This document shows positions 48,201 to 59,815 of a stretch of 64,000 nucleotides of DNA, piece after piece. The translations under genes were made by a program, and so were the position numbers. Position 1 is the first letter of the stretch, and each line of letters opens with the position of its first letter. The notes below the pieces were generated by a model. It was not told where the DNA came from and did not search any database. It saw only the letters and a program-made list of their open reading frames with translations. Where the stretch lies: assembly GCF_003369915.1 (NCBI RefSeq), contig NC_046673.1:17592001-17656000 (forward strand). The letters run 5' to 3'. This DNA comes from Drosophila miranda. Lineage: Eukaryota; Arthropoda; Insecta; Diptera; Drosophilidae.

Positions 48201-48550
48201 GGTAGCCAAAGCCCCCGTGAGCGTTGCTGTTTATTTATTCATTCGGATGCATTCCACGTTATCCATGCTCCACGCTATCTGTATTCAATGTTTTCAACTT
48301 TATTAACCACGCTGCCACTTTGGCCACTCAGTCCAAACCATTGTTGTGGGGTTCGTTCATTGTTTACTCAAGAATCAGGGAATCTGCTGTCGGGTTCTCT
48401 GGTTTCGGGCTGTCGGATTGGGGGCTTAAGTGTGGGATAATGGGGATATTCCCTGTCCCTCTATCACTGTCTCTCTCCGCATGGCTTCAGTTTTTAAGTA
48501 AAAGGGGATAATCCTTTCCTGAGTTGGCTCCAAACAGACTCCCGAAGCGG

Positions 48551-49012
48551 ATGGATGACTACTGCCAGGAGTTCATCTCTATCAGAGGGTAAGTGACTCA
48601 ATTAATAGTCGTATTCGAACACAGAAATAACGAAGTTCTTTGCTTACAGAAACTGGGAACATAAAATTGGAATTTACTCATAGAATTGGATGTCCTCTAC
48701 CCAGAAGAAATGACTCTGCGGCAGGATCATCGGACGCCTCGGGATGAATGGGATCTATCGCCAGCTAATCTTCGTGAAGGAGGCCTACGATGACTACGAG
48801 GTGATGCGCAAGACCAACCTCATGGACAAACGATGGATAAGGGAATGCGTCTCTCCAATCCAGAGCCTGGCTCTGCTCCCTGGATCTCTTTAACTGGTCC
48901 GTAGACGCCAGTACGACGGTCGTTCAGTGTTCCGCAAACAGAAGACATCCGGCACTGGCCGCGACATCGCAGAACAGCCTCATGACCACCGACGACATTC
49001 ATCTAGATTTCT
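48551..49012 (+). pseudogene. Coding-like remnant in a dlg1 intron
   Basis: On the plus strand, MDDYCQEFISIRG runs to a donor-like GTAAGT (48590). After a 60-nt gap with an acceptor-like TTACAG the frame is lost. It then reads GRLGMNGIYRQLIFVKEAYD and DYEVMRKTNLMDKRWIRECV to a TAA, then frame-shifted residues. This looks like a gene with short introns that has decayed, or an exon whose frame I have not resolved. No family recognised. Confidence 0.35.
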
Positions 49013-49170
49013 AAATTCAAGGCAGCTCCAAAGGTCTTCTGTTGTATGGCTACCATTCGTCAATATGGGATTAAGGATTAACGTCTCAATTGAATGGAAA
49101 CCCTATTAATAGAGCAGCAAATCGATTGCTCTGCTGAGCGGTGATCCGGCTTCTCTGTCGTGCCACCTAC

Positions 49171-49236
49171 CTTGACCGACTGGGGCATGAGGAAATCATG
49201 CACATCGATGCGGTCAACGGTCCAGGACTTGGGCAT
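49171..49236 (-). pseudogene. Possible short minus-strand first exon (MPKSWTVDRIDV...)
   Basis: On the minus strand, an ATG at 49236 opens 22 codons, MPKSWTVDRIDVHDFLMPQS then VK, ending exactly at a strong donor (AAG|GTAGGTGG). A 66-nt phase-0 exon with such composition is suggestive. No partner exon to its left could be identified, and the remnant nearby is on the other strand. Confidence 0.3.
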
Positions 49237-50103
49237 CTAAGAAACTACATATTTATGCTTTGAAGGCTGTTTAAGTTTTATGAAAAACGAATCATGGAAT
49301 CATGGAATCTTAATATTTAATAGGAAATGGTTTATATCCCATTGGAAATGGAATCTTACTGACCAATCTTTAAAGTATTATTTAGCCATTAGTTAACAGA
49401 TTAAATTCGTAAGATTTTATAATGAATGTGAGATGGCGAGTATAGGTAGTGGAAGATTATCTTTGCACTGCCACTGGAGCTCCATTAAAAAGTTGTTGAA
49501 TAGCTATAAACAGATCGACAAGGACTTCGTCTGACGGTAAAATATATTATGCCCTACAAATCGGGTATTGTTTTGTACATGCTTACCCTGTTTACCGACG
49601 AAACGTTAGCTATTCTTGGGACATATTAATTATAAATTCATACAATTCATGACAAGTGCAATTCTATAAATAGATGCACTAAAATATTGTATCTATGTAC
49701 ATGTAATGTATCTATGTAAACCATAGATATATATCTTAGGGATGGCTTTGACAAGCCTTTGAATTCGTGTACAGATTATATCTAGCTAGATATCTACGGA
49801 TAATTTGTATAGCCCTGATTAAAGGCCATTTGGCTCTTTGAACACCTGGTTTTCGAGCCCTACTAATGATAGAGCAACTCGTTTTCAAGTGTGTAATTTT
49901 AAGATACATAGGCAGATCATGTCTCGATGTAAAGATTCTGATATACGGTATGGTATATATGGATATGGTATTTATTCTATCCCATCCACTATTCATCAAA
50001 TGGATCTTAGTTCAGTTTTAAGATACTAATATACGTATTACATTTAAGATCCAATCTCTTAGATAACTATTTGTTAATTGAGGCTTTGTATTTTTATTTG
50101 CAG

Positions 50104-50228
50104 ATATACAAGAATTCTATGAATTGACCTTATTGGATGACTCAAAGAGCATACAGCAAAAGACAGCGGAGACCTTGCAGATAGCAACCAAATGGGAGAA
50201 GGATGGCCAGGCCGTTAAGATAGCCGAT
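50104..50228 (+). CDS. dlg1: dlg1 exon S97-3 (end of L27 domain)
   Basis: Acceptor ttgcag at 50098-50103, donor GCCGAT|GTAAGT. It reads DIQEFYELTLLDDSKSIQQK and TAETLQIATKWEKDGQAVKI AD. It completes the L27 region in phase with 40229-40360, after an intron of 9.74 kb that contains the avidin-like gene. Confidence 0.95.
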
Positions 50229-50674
50229 GTAAGTGCACATAATATTCAGTGGAGAGTACGATGGACTCCAGAACGATATAGAAAGTACATATATATATTG
50301 CGCGTGTGTGTTCTTTTTTTGGGCTGGAAGATACATATGTAAATGAGAGAAGGAGTGTACATACATTTGATTTACGTTTACCAAAAAATGCATTCGATTT
50401 CAGATTTTCGTTTACCAAATTTCATTGCAAATACGAGTATCATTTCATGAAATTATCTTATGAGTTTTGCATCCATCGGATCGTCATTGGCTATTGCTTT
50501 ACTATTCGTACTACTACTATATGCTATATCTAACATCTGCTCTGCCATTCAGCTCTCTGCTTTACTCTATACTGTTCTCTGTATATTCTTCTCTTCTTCC
50601 ACTCCATGCTTACTACTACTTCTACTACTACTACTACTACTACTATTACTATCCTGAAACAACTATTCACACAG

Positions 50675-50866
50675 TTTATAAAGACAACAACAACAAACCT
50701 AAATCGCAATTGTGTCTATGAGTTTACCAACGATGCATCATCCAATCAGACTCTCAATCAATCAGCACTAAATCAAAATCAAATTGTGAATAATATCAAT
50801 ACAAATGCCCAAGCGCATGCCGAGGCCCTCAGCAGAACATTTAAAAATGAATTGGAAGAGATTTTG
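50675..50866 (+). CDS. dlg1: dlg1 exon S97-4 (Asn/Gln/Thr-rich linker)
   Basis: Acceptor CACACAG, donor TTTTG|GTAAGA. It begins FIKTTTTNLNRNCVYEFTND and ends EALSRTFKNELEEIL. Corresponds to the FIKSSNLNRNC linker of fly S97 with a lengthened Thr/Asn stretch. Phase 0 on both sides. Confidence 0.92.
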
Positions 50867-53800
50867 GTAAGATACATACATACATACTACACCCCCATAC
50901 CATTATCCATTACCCATTATCCATAACCCATTACACATTACCCATAACCCATTACCATACATATTATCATTCATTATACATACATCCATCCATCATAGAT
51001 CATAAATCTACAATATCTAAGCGTTGATCATGCTTTTTGTCGGGCTATAAGTCATAGAAAGCACCTAAGAACATTTGTATATACAATCGATTGATATTCA
51101 GCTTTTACGCCATTCACATGAAAACATTTAAAACTGAGTTGAGTTCTGAGGAATCGGCCATCTTTATGGATGAGTTTTCGACTCCAAGAGGGGGTTACAA
51201 TGGAGCTAATATGACACAGTCCAAGCCTTGATTTATTGGAAAAACTTTGGGCATACGAAGCCATGTTTAAATCTAAAAGTTATGATCATCAAAATACGAT
51301 TAGAACTAGTATACTCTTAGGGTTAACGTAGTACACTTTTTTACTAGCTAGATGTATTAGCAGCTGGGTTCTAGAGTTTTGAGACTAAGTTTACGAAAAG
51401 TCTGTTGCGGACTGTGACTGTCTGGTCTGGACTATGAATGCTGATTTAAGTTGATTCTTGCCCTGAAAATACACCTAGAAAGTTGTTGGAAATCTGAAAA
51501 TCTTCTGCTAATTTCAGCTTTTTCTCTAGGCTGCCATGCGTTAGCATATGTAAGACTTGTTTGAGACTTACTTTAGGCTGCGCCACTGGCTATGAATTAT
51601 AGATCTACCTTTTACAATTTGTATAGCAATTGGAGACCCAATGGGGATCTAGATTTTTGCAATTTAATTATACTTTTCTGCTACCAGTTCGGTTACACAT
51701 GTTGCGCGTCATGCAGCAGATCCCCTCGGTTACTTTAAATGCAGTTTGCAGCGCAATTTGCAATTTGTTAATGGGTTAATGGGGGTGGGTTCGGAGCATA
51801 ACCTACTAGTTTTAATCTTAAACATCGTACTCGTCTTGCTGGATTTGTTACTCTTAAGGCTAACTAGGTCCCCCGCCATATTATCATCGAGAACAGACTC
51901 AATTGATTCTAGAGCTAATTGAAATCTCTTGAACATGCCTCGGGGCGGCCCTCAGTCCGAGCCCTAAGAGAGGAGAGGTTGAAGGCGAAGGCGCGCTCGA
52001 ATAGGAGAAGGAGGAAGGTCCTCCATCCAGCTGAATGTCCGCACTCGAGGTTGTCCATGGATAGGGCTTCAAGTGGCTATGACAACGGTTATCCCCCTTT
52101 TATGCCCATCCCCATTCCCATTCCCATTCCCATGGCTATGCACGTGCCAATGATGGTGATGAGCGCCAGCTTAGGCAGCGTCAATCACAAAGTACTCTCT
52201 GTTGTGTGATACCCAGCCTCGGCTTTAAGTTAAATACGGGGTGTGTACACACTGGTGGCGCTCCTTGCACTGCTTGCACAAATGAAAAATGCACTGCTTA
52301 GCAAGCGATGTAGTAGGTGAAACACTGAAGAGGGAATGCTTTTTCAAACAGGAATATGTTTTCTTTTGTGGTGTCATTTCTTTTGTCTAGTTTCTAGTTC
52401 GAAGAGATGCTAGATCCCTTTAAAGGAAGTACATAACGTCTGGAGTTTTTAGATATTTTATTGGTAGGATTATTAAATAATTAATGTGGCATTGTGCTAT
52501 TTTCAGAAATGGGGATGAGAGGTAGGACGGAGGTACCCTGAAAAAATCGTGTTCCAAAAAATGTATGGACGTTACTCGTCTTACTATCTATATTGTCTTT
52601 TCGGAATGTCGAGGTATCTTGTTCGTGGTACAGTTTTTTCGAGTATTGATCACAGATCAGATCATAAATTGTTCAGGACCTCGTATTTCAGACCATATTT
52701 TAAGGGGTATCCAGCAGGTCGTTGCCTCTGTGGGCTTTCTGTGCGGCGGCTTACGCTATATGCACCTACACATTAAAAAGCAGACACAAAGGTTCAGATT
52801 TACAACCTTTCGCTCTCTCTCTCTCTCCTCGTCCTGGTCCTGGTCCTGGTCACGTCCCACTCATTCGTCTCCCTGCCTTGCCTTGTTTGCTTCCCATCGC
52901 GTCCCGGGACATGCGTACTGCACGATAAACGACAGACGACAAACGATGAAACGATGAAACGGCGAAATGTTAGAAATCGGTAAACGGTAAACGGGGCTAC
53001 CGGTTAAACGGTAGACAGGCAACGCCAGCTGGCGTGGATCTCCGCCCCCACCCCTGCATTTGATGGGAGTGGGTGACCAACCCCGCCTCCTGCATAAGGA
53101 TGCTGTTATCAGGGGGGTGGGGAACCGGCCTCAACCAATGAACGATTACCCAAGGTTCTGCTGTCGACTTTTTCCATTTTCTCTGCTTTTTTTTCTTGTT
53201 CTTCTTCTATATTTTGTGTTTTTGTTGGGTCTTTTGTTTTGCCTGGCGACGCCGACCGAACGGTTGGGGCTTTCGGGTATTTGCGGATGGTGGGGAGGGG
53301 TGTCGTCTGGCATACGCCTGGTTGCGGGGTGCCATGATGTGCGATTCGATTCCGATGGCGAATGCGAGGCGAGGCGAGGCGAGACGATGCGAGGCGTGCG
53401 ATACTTATAGAAGGCAGCAGGCAGGCGGCAGGCGGTAGTAACAGTCGTGCTGTCGACGTGTCGAGTCGTGTTCAACTTTGCATAGCGGCGCGCCTCGTCT
53501 GTTGTCTGTCTGTCTGTCCTGTCGCTACGTTTCTACCTTTGGATTCGACTTCTTCGACGGCTTCTTGTTCTTAGCAGAGTTTTTGTATGTGTGTGTGTGT
53601 GTGTTGGCCGCCTCTCATGCGGCTTAACCCTTGTGTTGTGGTCGACTATCGCGTGTCTCCCGAACCTTCCACTGCTTGCTCGACGACCTGTTTCTATTCT
53701 TCTTTCACTCTCTCTCTCCCTTTTTTTTAGCAGAGCGCACAGAGTGAGAGTGTGTGATGGTGGGCTTCCCCGGCATATGCGTGTCCATCACTCATGTCCG

Positions 53801-56457
53801 TTCATTCTCCAACTCCTTGTTTTTGGCGCCAAAAAGCAAACATTTTACATAATTTGTAAGACAAAATTTGTACAAAAAGAACAACAACAGCAGTAAGAAA
53901 GTGTGCTATGCTAGGGGTAGGGGAAGAATGAGGGGGGGGGGGGAGGAGGGTGGCATTGTTTCAGGCAGGTTTCCAAATATTACGTATACGCGTTGCCCCC
54001 CTCCCTCCGACAGTGTCCGGCCTTCCCTCAGGGCACTGCCTGCCGTCTGCCGCCTGCCGCTTGTTCAATATTCTCTTAACTTTTTAGTATGTTTTCCGTT
54101 GTATGTTTTGCTTTTGCTTTTGCTTGTTTTCATTAACTCTCCCCGCACTCCCCACCCCCACCACCACTCTTTCAGTTTTCTTCCGAGTTTTTTCATTCAT
54201 GTCTGACGGACCCGATCCGTCGCCTGGCATTGGAAAACATCGTTAAAGCAACAAGAAACAACAATATATCAATCCATTTATTTTGGCAGCATTGGCTTGC
54301 TTTCTTTTTTGGCTACTTTTTGACTTTTCTTCCGTTGTATGTACATACGTCCTCTCCTTTGTTACCTTTACCTTTCCGTTCTCTGCTGTCTTGCCGTCTT
54401 TTATTTGAATCTTTCCTGCCAAATACCGTTTGGAATATCCCCAACCATCTGCTTGACCATTTTGCATATGTTGTGGCCTACAATCTCAGGCCCACATCCC
54501 CGCCACATGTTGTATTTGTTGGAAGAATGGAAAGACACAGCCTTTCAGTTAGGGGAACATCATTATGATGCACATAGCACATGGATAGTGTGTACAGGTG
54601 GAAGGTTTACCTCTTAGAAGTGGATCGCAGTTTTCGGAAACATGAGCCCCTTCATGTGTGATTTGACAGCCTCGTTAGGCCCACAACTATACCAAGAATA
54701 GGAAGCTTATCATTTAAAGTAGTTCTTAATCTTTACCAGTTTTAGACACAACTCCCCAACATATACATTCCCCCTTTTTGGTTAGTCTTTTTGGAAAACA
54801 TTAACGGGATGCAACTAGTCATAGAAGTCCTAGCAAACGCATATTTCTATTTCAAAAGGTATACCAATTTAATGACAATTGAATCTAACATTTATATGCA
54901 AATTTGAGTTACAAAAGTCTACAATTAACCTTAAGTGCGATATTTAATCAAATTCTCAACAGAAGTTTGTAAATAAGAGTCCGATTTCAGTTATTGATAA
55001 TTTTTGTGCATTTTTTAGGTATTTTCATGCGCCTTTCAGTTAAGGGAACATCAGTACAGTCCACAAGAATTTTATTTCAGAAATGGCTATAAAGCTGTTC
55101 GAACATTAAGGAAAAGAAAGACCAAAAACTAGTACACTTTAATTCAAATATATTCACCGTTTGCACATGTTTCCTATCTGCTGCCAGATGGTCTTTAGTT
55201 AAATCAATTTGTTGAGCAAAACTGATTTTGATTTTGCCCAAAATCCATTAAAAGAGTAATTTTTTGTAAAGAAAGATGGAAAGGGTTCCATTATAATAGC
55301 GGAGGAAGGCATGGGATATCAGAGACTGATGTTTTGTTGGGGGTGTAAGGGTGGTACATGTGGCACGGCCAGGGGGAGGGCTAGAAAGGCTGCAACATCT
55401 GATCTTTGCCAAAGACAAAAACAATAAAAATAAAAACAAAAAAAATGTCTATTTTGCACTCTGGCGCATAGATGTTTCATCCAACTGTAAACAAAATAGA
55501 GCAAAAACAAAAAGATCTCTCTGTAGCAATGGCAGGCCTTGGGAAAATACTACTAGATGTGTGTATGTGTGTGGGTGTTTGTGCGTGTGTGTGGGACAGA
55601 GAGAGAGAGAGAACAAGAGCAAGTAATTACTTGGCTGAACAGTGTACACTGGGTCGCAAAAAATTGAAATGGCAAACGAATTTCCATTTGATGTGCGTTC
55701 CCTGAGAGTGTGGGTGCGTGAGAAAGGGGACAGCGGCATACACGCACACACATACACATGCACACAGATTCAGATACAGCTACTCGCACGATGAAGATGT
55801 CAGGGCGCCTGGGGGCGACCTTCCAATTCGCTTTGAAACATTCCAGCATCATTCCAGGCGCTGTGTATCCTACTTTGTAACTTGTTGCTATCGTTTCCGC
55901 CTCCATCCCCCTCCAACCAGCTGCCAGTCACCGAACTTTAACCGGGTGTTTTTGTCATCCCTCTCTTTGAGAGCAGGACTTTTCGGTTGGTTTTGTCACT
56001 GAGATTTTTATCTTCCTGTCACATGCAGCGGGCCAAAGAAACTTAGGCAAAGCTGATGGCAGCGGCAGCGTTTAGTATCGTGTATCGTATCTCTCACTGA
56101 AGTCAAATAAACTTTCATATGAATCGCTTCTCTTCCTCCCACTGAAAGCAGAGGCCCAACGCTCTCTTCCGCTCGCAGCCCAAGAAGCTAAGCTTTGATC
56201 AGAAAAAGCTCTGCTCAAAGCAAACCGAACTCTCTTTCTCCCACAAGCAAAGCAGGACTTTCATGGTTTCTTTTTCTCTCTCTCTCGGCCTTTAGCATCG
56301 CTTCTCTTCATTATTTCTTCTGACTGTCTCTCTTAAGAAAACCGAAAAACACACAAAGGGAATTTTGTACAAAATAAAAGCAGGAACCGTTAACCACCGA
56401 TTTTTGTAGAACACCGTTATTTGCTGAAAGCTAGTGTTAAAAACAAGCAAACAAAAA
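50867..56457 (+). other. dlg1 intron with simple repeats
   Basis: No gene recognised. Notable are CATTACCCATA repeats (50900-50955), a segment at 51.69-51.73 kb shared with hop intron 5, a CCATTC/CCCATTCC repeat at 52100-52130 and GAGGCGAGGCGA near 53365-53395. A 23-bp box GCCTTTCAGTTA(G/A)GGGAACATCA occurs at 54540 and 55031. The last few hundred bases precede an alternative first exon and are probably its promoter/5' UTR. Confidence 0.45.
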
Positions 56458-56709
56458 ATGATCGACTGGGTATCGATTGTGCGGCACTCGCGGCGCCGTT
56501 TCTCTAATTATATGGGCTCCCGGTCGCCGGTACGCATGCGCCGACGTCGCCGGCAGCAGCTGACGGCAGGGCCGCAGCAGCAGCAGCAGCAACAACCAAT
56601 GTTGCAGCAACAACAGCAGCAACATCAATCGCGTGCACTGGAAAAGAAAGAGGAGAAAAAGGAGTCTGGGGGTTGCGGTGGGTCGCGGTATGCCTGCTGC
56701 TGTGCCAAT
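56458..56709 (+). CDS. dlg1: dlg1 alternative first exon (MIDWVSIVRHSRRRF...)
   Basis: ATG at 56458 opens 84 codons ending in TGTGCCAAT|GTAAGT, phase 0. That is exactly compatible with the exon at 56840 (AAC CAG CGC). It encodes MIDWVSIVRHSRRRFSNYMG, an Arg-rich run, a CAG-encoded Gln tract, a Lys/Glu patch and a Cys cluster YACCCAN. A purine-rich 5' UTR precedes it. The Arg-rich and Cys-rich ends could mediate membrane or lipid attachment. It would yield a Dlg isoform without L27 and with a basic N-terminus. Whether it is conserved in other species is unknown to me. Confidence 0.65.
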
Positions 56710-56839
56710 GTAAGTGCCAGAAGGAGGAGTGGATGGGTGGGTGAAGCAGGGGTGTTAAACGTGGGATGATCTTGTGTATATGGTTTTAGGACCCAACCAA
56801 CTAACAATCTATGCGTTCATCTATCTATCTATCACACAG

Positions 56840-56995
56840 AACCAGCGCATGCGCATCGAATCAGACACGGAGAATGCCAAGGATTTGCCGGCCGAGAATC
56901 AGCAGCAGGTGCGCAGCTCCCGATCTCCGCAGCAGCAGCAGCAGCAGTTACCGCAGTCACAATCCACGACATCGGCCAGGAGCGGGTCCCAGACC
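56840..56995 (+). CDS. dlg1: dlg1 exon S97-5 (NQRMRIESDTENAK..., to SGSQT)
   Basis: 156 nt, acceptor ATCACACAG, donor ACC|GTAAGT. It encodes NQRMRIESDTENAKDLPAEN, a CAG/Gln tract, and ends ARSGSQT, where the fly protein continues VNGDDSWLYED into PDZ1 (outside the window). Used by S97 and probably by the MIDW start. Confidence 0.95.
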
Positions 56996-59704
56996 GTAAG
57001 TCGATGCAATTTTAATGCCACTTATGCCATTCCCAAAGACTATGCTGCAACTAACACCTGGACACAACACACACAGATACAGATACAGACATACCACAAC
57101 CCACAATGTATTATCCACATGCACAGTCTTCATCAACACCAATGCACCAACAACATCAACACCAACACCAACACGAAACGCAGCCACAGCAGCGACAGTG
57201 CTTTGTTGCAGCAGCAGCAGCAGCAGCAGCGCCCTTACCGGCATAAAATGCTTAAGCGCGCTTTCGAGTCCACTTAATTGACGACAGAGGAGGGCAGAGA
57301 GGAGGAGAGAGGGGCCTCCTAGAGCGTGGCCATAGCGGAAGCAGAGAAACAGAAGGGGAAGTGGGAGAAACCGTTTGCTGTACTTAATTAGGCGCCGCCC
57401 TCCTCTCTCTCTCTCTCGGTCTCTTATAAATTGCCACTTATTTCTTCTTACCCCACCCACAGCCTGTGCTAACGCCAGCGCTTGTTTGGGGGGCTCCGAC
57501 GCTTGGCTCGTTTCCGTTTCCGGCAGCGGAGTGTTGGCGAACCAAAAAAAATAAAAAATCAATTTTAAGCGCGCTTTTGGTCCCAAATCACATTGAAGGT
57601 GTTCCAGAACGAGATATGGATTTGCTTTAGATTTTATGGATCATAACAATTTGAAGCTGTCTCTAAATTTAAATCCTAGATCCAATCCAATCGAAATCTC
57701 TTTCAGGATTGCCATTATTTTTTTCTATTTCAAAGTGCGCGACTATAATCTGCTGATTGTTCCTTCATTTTTCAAAATTAATCTTAAGTTTTGGCATGAT
57801 TTTTGTTATATTAATGCTTTTTTTCTTCCAAAATCAGATAAAAAGAAGAGCAAATTATTTTGTAAAATATATAAATTTCAAAAATATACGTTTTGTTTGG
57901 TATTTGTTATTTGCATTTATTATTTCCATGCTGTATGGTTTGTATTCCGTTTTATCTAACATTCGTTGCTTGGTTATTTTTGAATTTTGGTCTCATTTCC
58001 CGCCATTCATTTCAAATGCGGAGCCAAGATCAGCCTATCGATTGGTCTCTGCAGCTGGAGTTTCGATGTATCGGTAGGCAACTCTAATGATCTCTAACGA
58101 TCAGTGCTGCAAATCGGTGCGCAGTTAGTTGTACACTCTCAATTTAATTCGTCGGTCTCTCTGTGTTGGGTGTGTTTTTTTGTTATTTTATTTTTTGCGT
58201 GCGGGCATTCGTCAGAGGCCGTGTATTAAAATGTAAAACATTTTCGTGTGTGTTCGAGTCAGTCGAGAGAGTCGCAGGTCGCAATTTAGTAAGTTGTAGC
58301 GCGGAATTGCGGGAGTGGCTGCCTGGCCAGAAAATCCATCACATACGTGAGCGAGCGAGCGGTGGTGGTGGCATTGCCAGGCGGCAGAAAGTGTACCAGA
58401 CCAGTTACGCATACCCAAGCATAGACCGCTTGCTGGCGATAGTTTAGTTCCGATGTGTGATAGTGATGGCCGCTGGTTGACTCACCAGCCCCCCATCCAT
58501 CCATCGATCGATCGCTCTCCCAGCTCTAGCTGTCGGCTGGCCGAGGAAAATGCCAACAAAACAAGACGCGAAGACGTTGAAAAGAGAGGCAGAGGAGCTA
58601 GGGCTAGAACATTTGCATGTGTGGTCGTGCATGTGTGTGCGTGTGAAATACCTGCACCACGAATTCTAGTGCCAAATAGGAGTCGTAGACATGTCCGCGA
58701 GTGACCTGGAAAGCGGCTAAAGCTAAAACAGAAACAAGAACCGCGGCGAAGAGAAGCGAAAGTGCACGCAAAGTAAAATACCAAAACAGAAACACAAACA
58801 AAGTGCATTTCGTGCTATCCAGCAACAGCAACAGCAACAAAAGTTTTAACATTAGCTCACACACACACACACATATCCATTGGAATGTGGCTGTCAATAT
58901 GTGTGTTGCGTGTGTGTGTTCATAGCGCAAAAAATAGCCACAAAGTGGGAGAGTGAGAGAGAGCGGTAGAGAGCGTGCCGCTGCTTACAGAGTTCTTTTT
59001 TATTTGCCATTTACTGTAGAAACAAATAAATAAATAATTTGAAGCTAGCACACACATGCATATGAGTGCTTGCGTGTGACTGTGATAGTGATTAGAAGGC
59101 AACGCTCTCACTCTCTCTATCTCTCTCTCACGCTCAAGCGTCGCGCCAGCAGAACAGTAGCGGCGGGCGGCCGCACTGTTGTATTTGACATTCCATTCGC
59201 TCACTGTTGGACGCTCAGACATAGAGAGAGAGAGAGAGAGAGAGCTGCTACCGCTCTCGTTTGGTGTTTTTTTTTTTATTGTGTGTGAATAATATTTTAT
59301 GCGACACTCGGTCAGCGTCTGTCGGGGAGATCGCCAGTAATAGTGCTGTGGCTATATGGATATATATAGTGAATCGAAAGTAATGTTCGATGCGTGTGAA
59401 TCTCTGTTTATCTAGTGCGTGGCGGCAGCAGCAGCAGCAGCAGTAACAGTGAATGAAAAGCCTTTAAAATTGGTTAAATAATCGGCCAACAGCTACAAAT
59501 ACAACAACAACAACAAAAGTAAATACTTGAACAAAATAAAAAGAGGCGACGTTCCCGGCGAAGAGAACTTTTAAAGAGAAGAAACCCAGACACAAACCGC
59601 ACGCCCGGCATTTGTCAGTGTGTGTGTGTGTGTGTGTGGTGTGTGTTTGTGTGGAGAGAGCGAGAGCTTAAGCTAAAGCTAAGCTCTGACCCCGCATCCC
59701 AGCC
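56996..59704 (+). other. dlg1 intron and dlgA 5' UTR/promoter region
   Basis: Left part: CA/CAG-rich intronic DNA to about 57.3 kb, then AT-rich sequence to 58.0 kb. From about 58.1 to 59.70 kb the sequence has long-5'-UTR character: CAA/AAC-rich, a GA tract at about 59224-59244 and GT runs. No coding exon is supported before the ATG at 59705. Confidence 0.45.
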
Positions 59705-59815
59705 ATGACGACACGCAAAAAGAAGCGCCAGGATAGTGCCAGTGGCGGCGGCAGCGGTGGAGGCGGCGGCGGTGGCTTCATCAAGAAGGTCTCATCGCTC
59801 TTCAATTTGGATTCG
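59705..59815 (+). CDS. dlg1: dlg1 exon dlgA-1 (MTTRKKKKRQDS..., start exon)
   Basis: 37 codons: MTTRKKKKRQDSASGG, a poly-Gly stretch, and GFIKKVSSLFNLDS, then TTCG|GTAAAA at a phase-0 donor. This is the epithelial dlgA N-terminus (MTTRKKKKRD...FIKKVSSLFNLDSVNGDD), which replaces the L27 region and joins the same PDZ1-bearing exon. The basic run is a likely membrane or nuclear contact. Dlg1 is the Scribble-module scaffold of septate junctions and of larval neuromuscular synapses. Confidence 0.96.

Larger units (their letters stand above)
45277..50103 (+). other. dlg1 intron with a degenerate coding patch
   Basis: Intronic. It includes CAGCCT and ACG repeats (about 45345-45360 and 47005-47030), a GGTTC repeat (47270-47300) and, at 48551-49236, coding-like fragments on both strands (listed separately). 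Degenerate repeat-like DNA lies at 49730-49990. Confidence 0.45.

Noticed and set aside
51919-52209. Plus-strand frame with a PIPIPIP repeat
   Set aside because: Driven by a CCCATTCC simple repeat; no homology and no plausible splice or start context.
58163-58447. Open frame in the dlgA 5' UTR region
   Set aside because: No recognisable protein features; it sits in long 5' UTR-like sequence upstream of the MTTRKKKK start.
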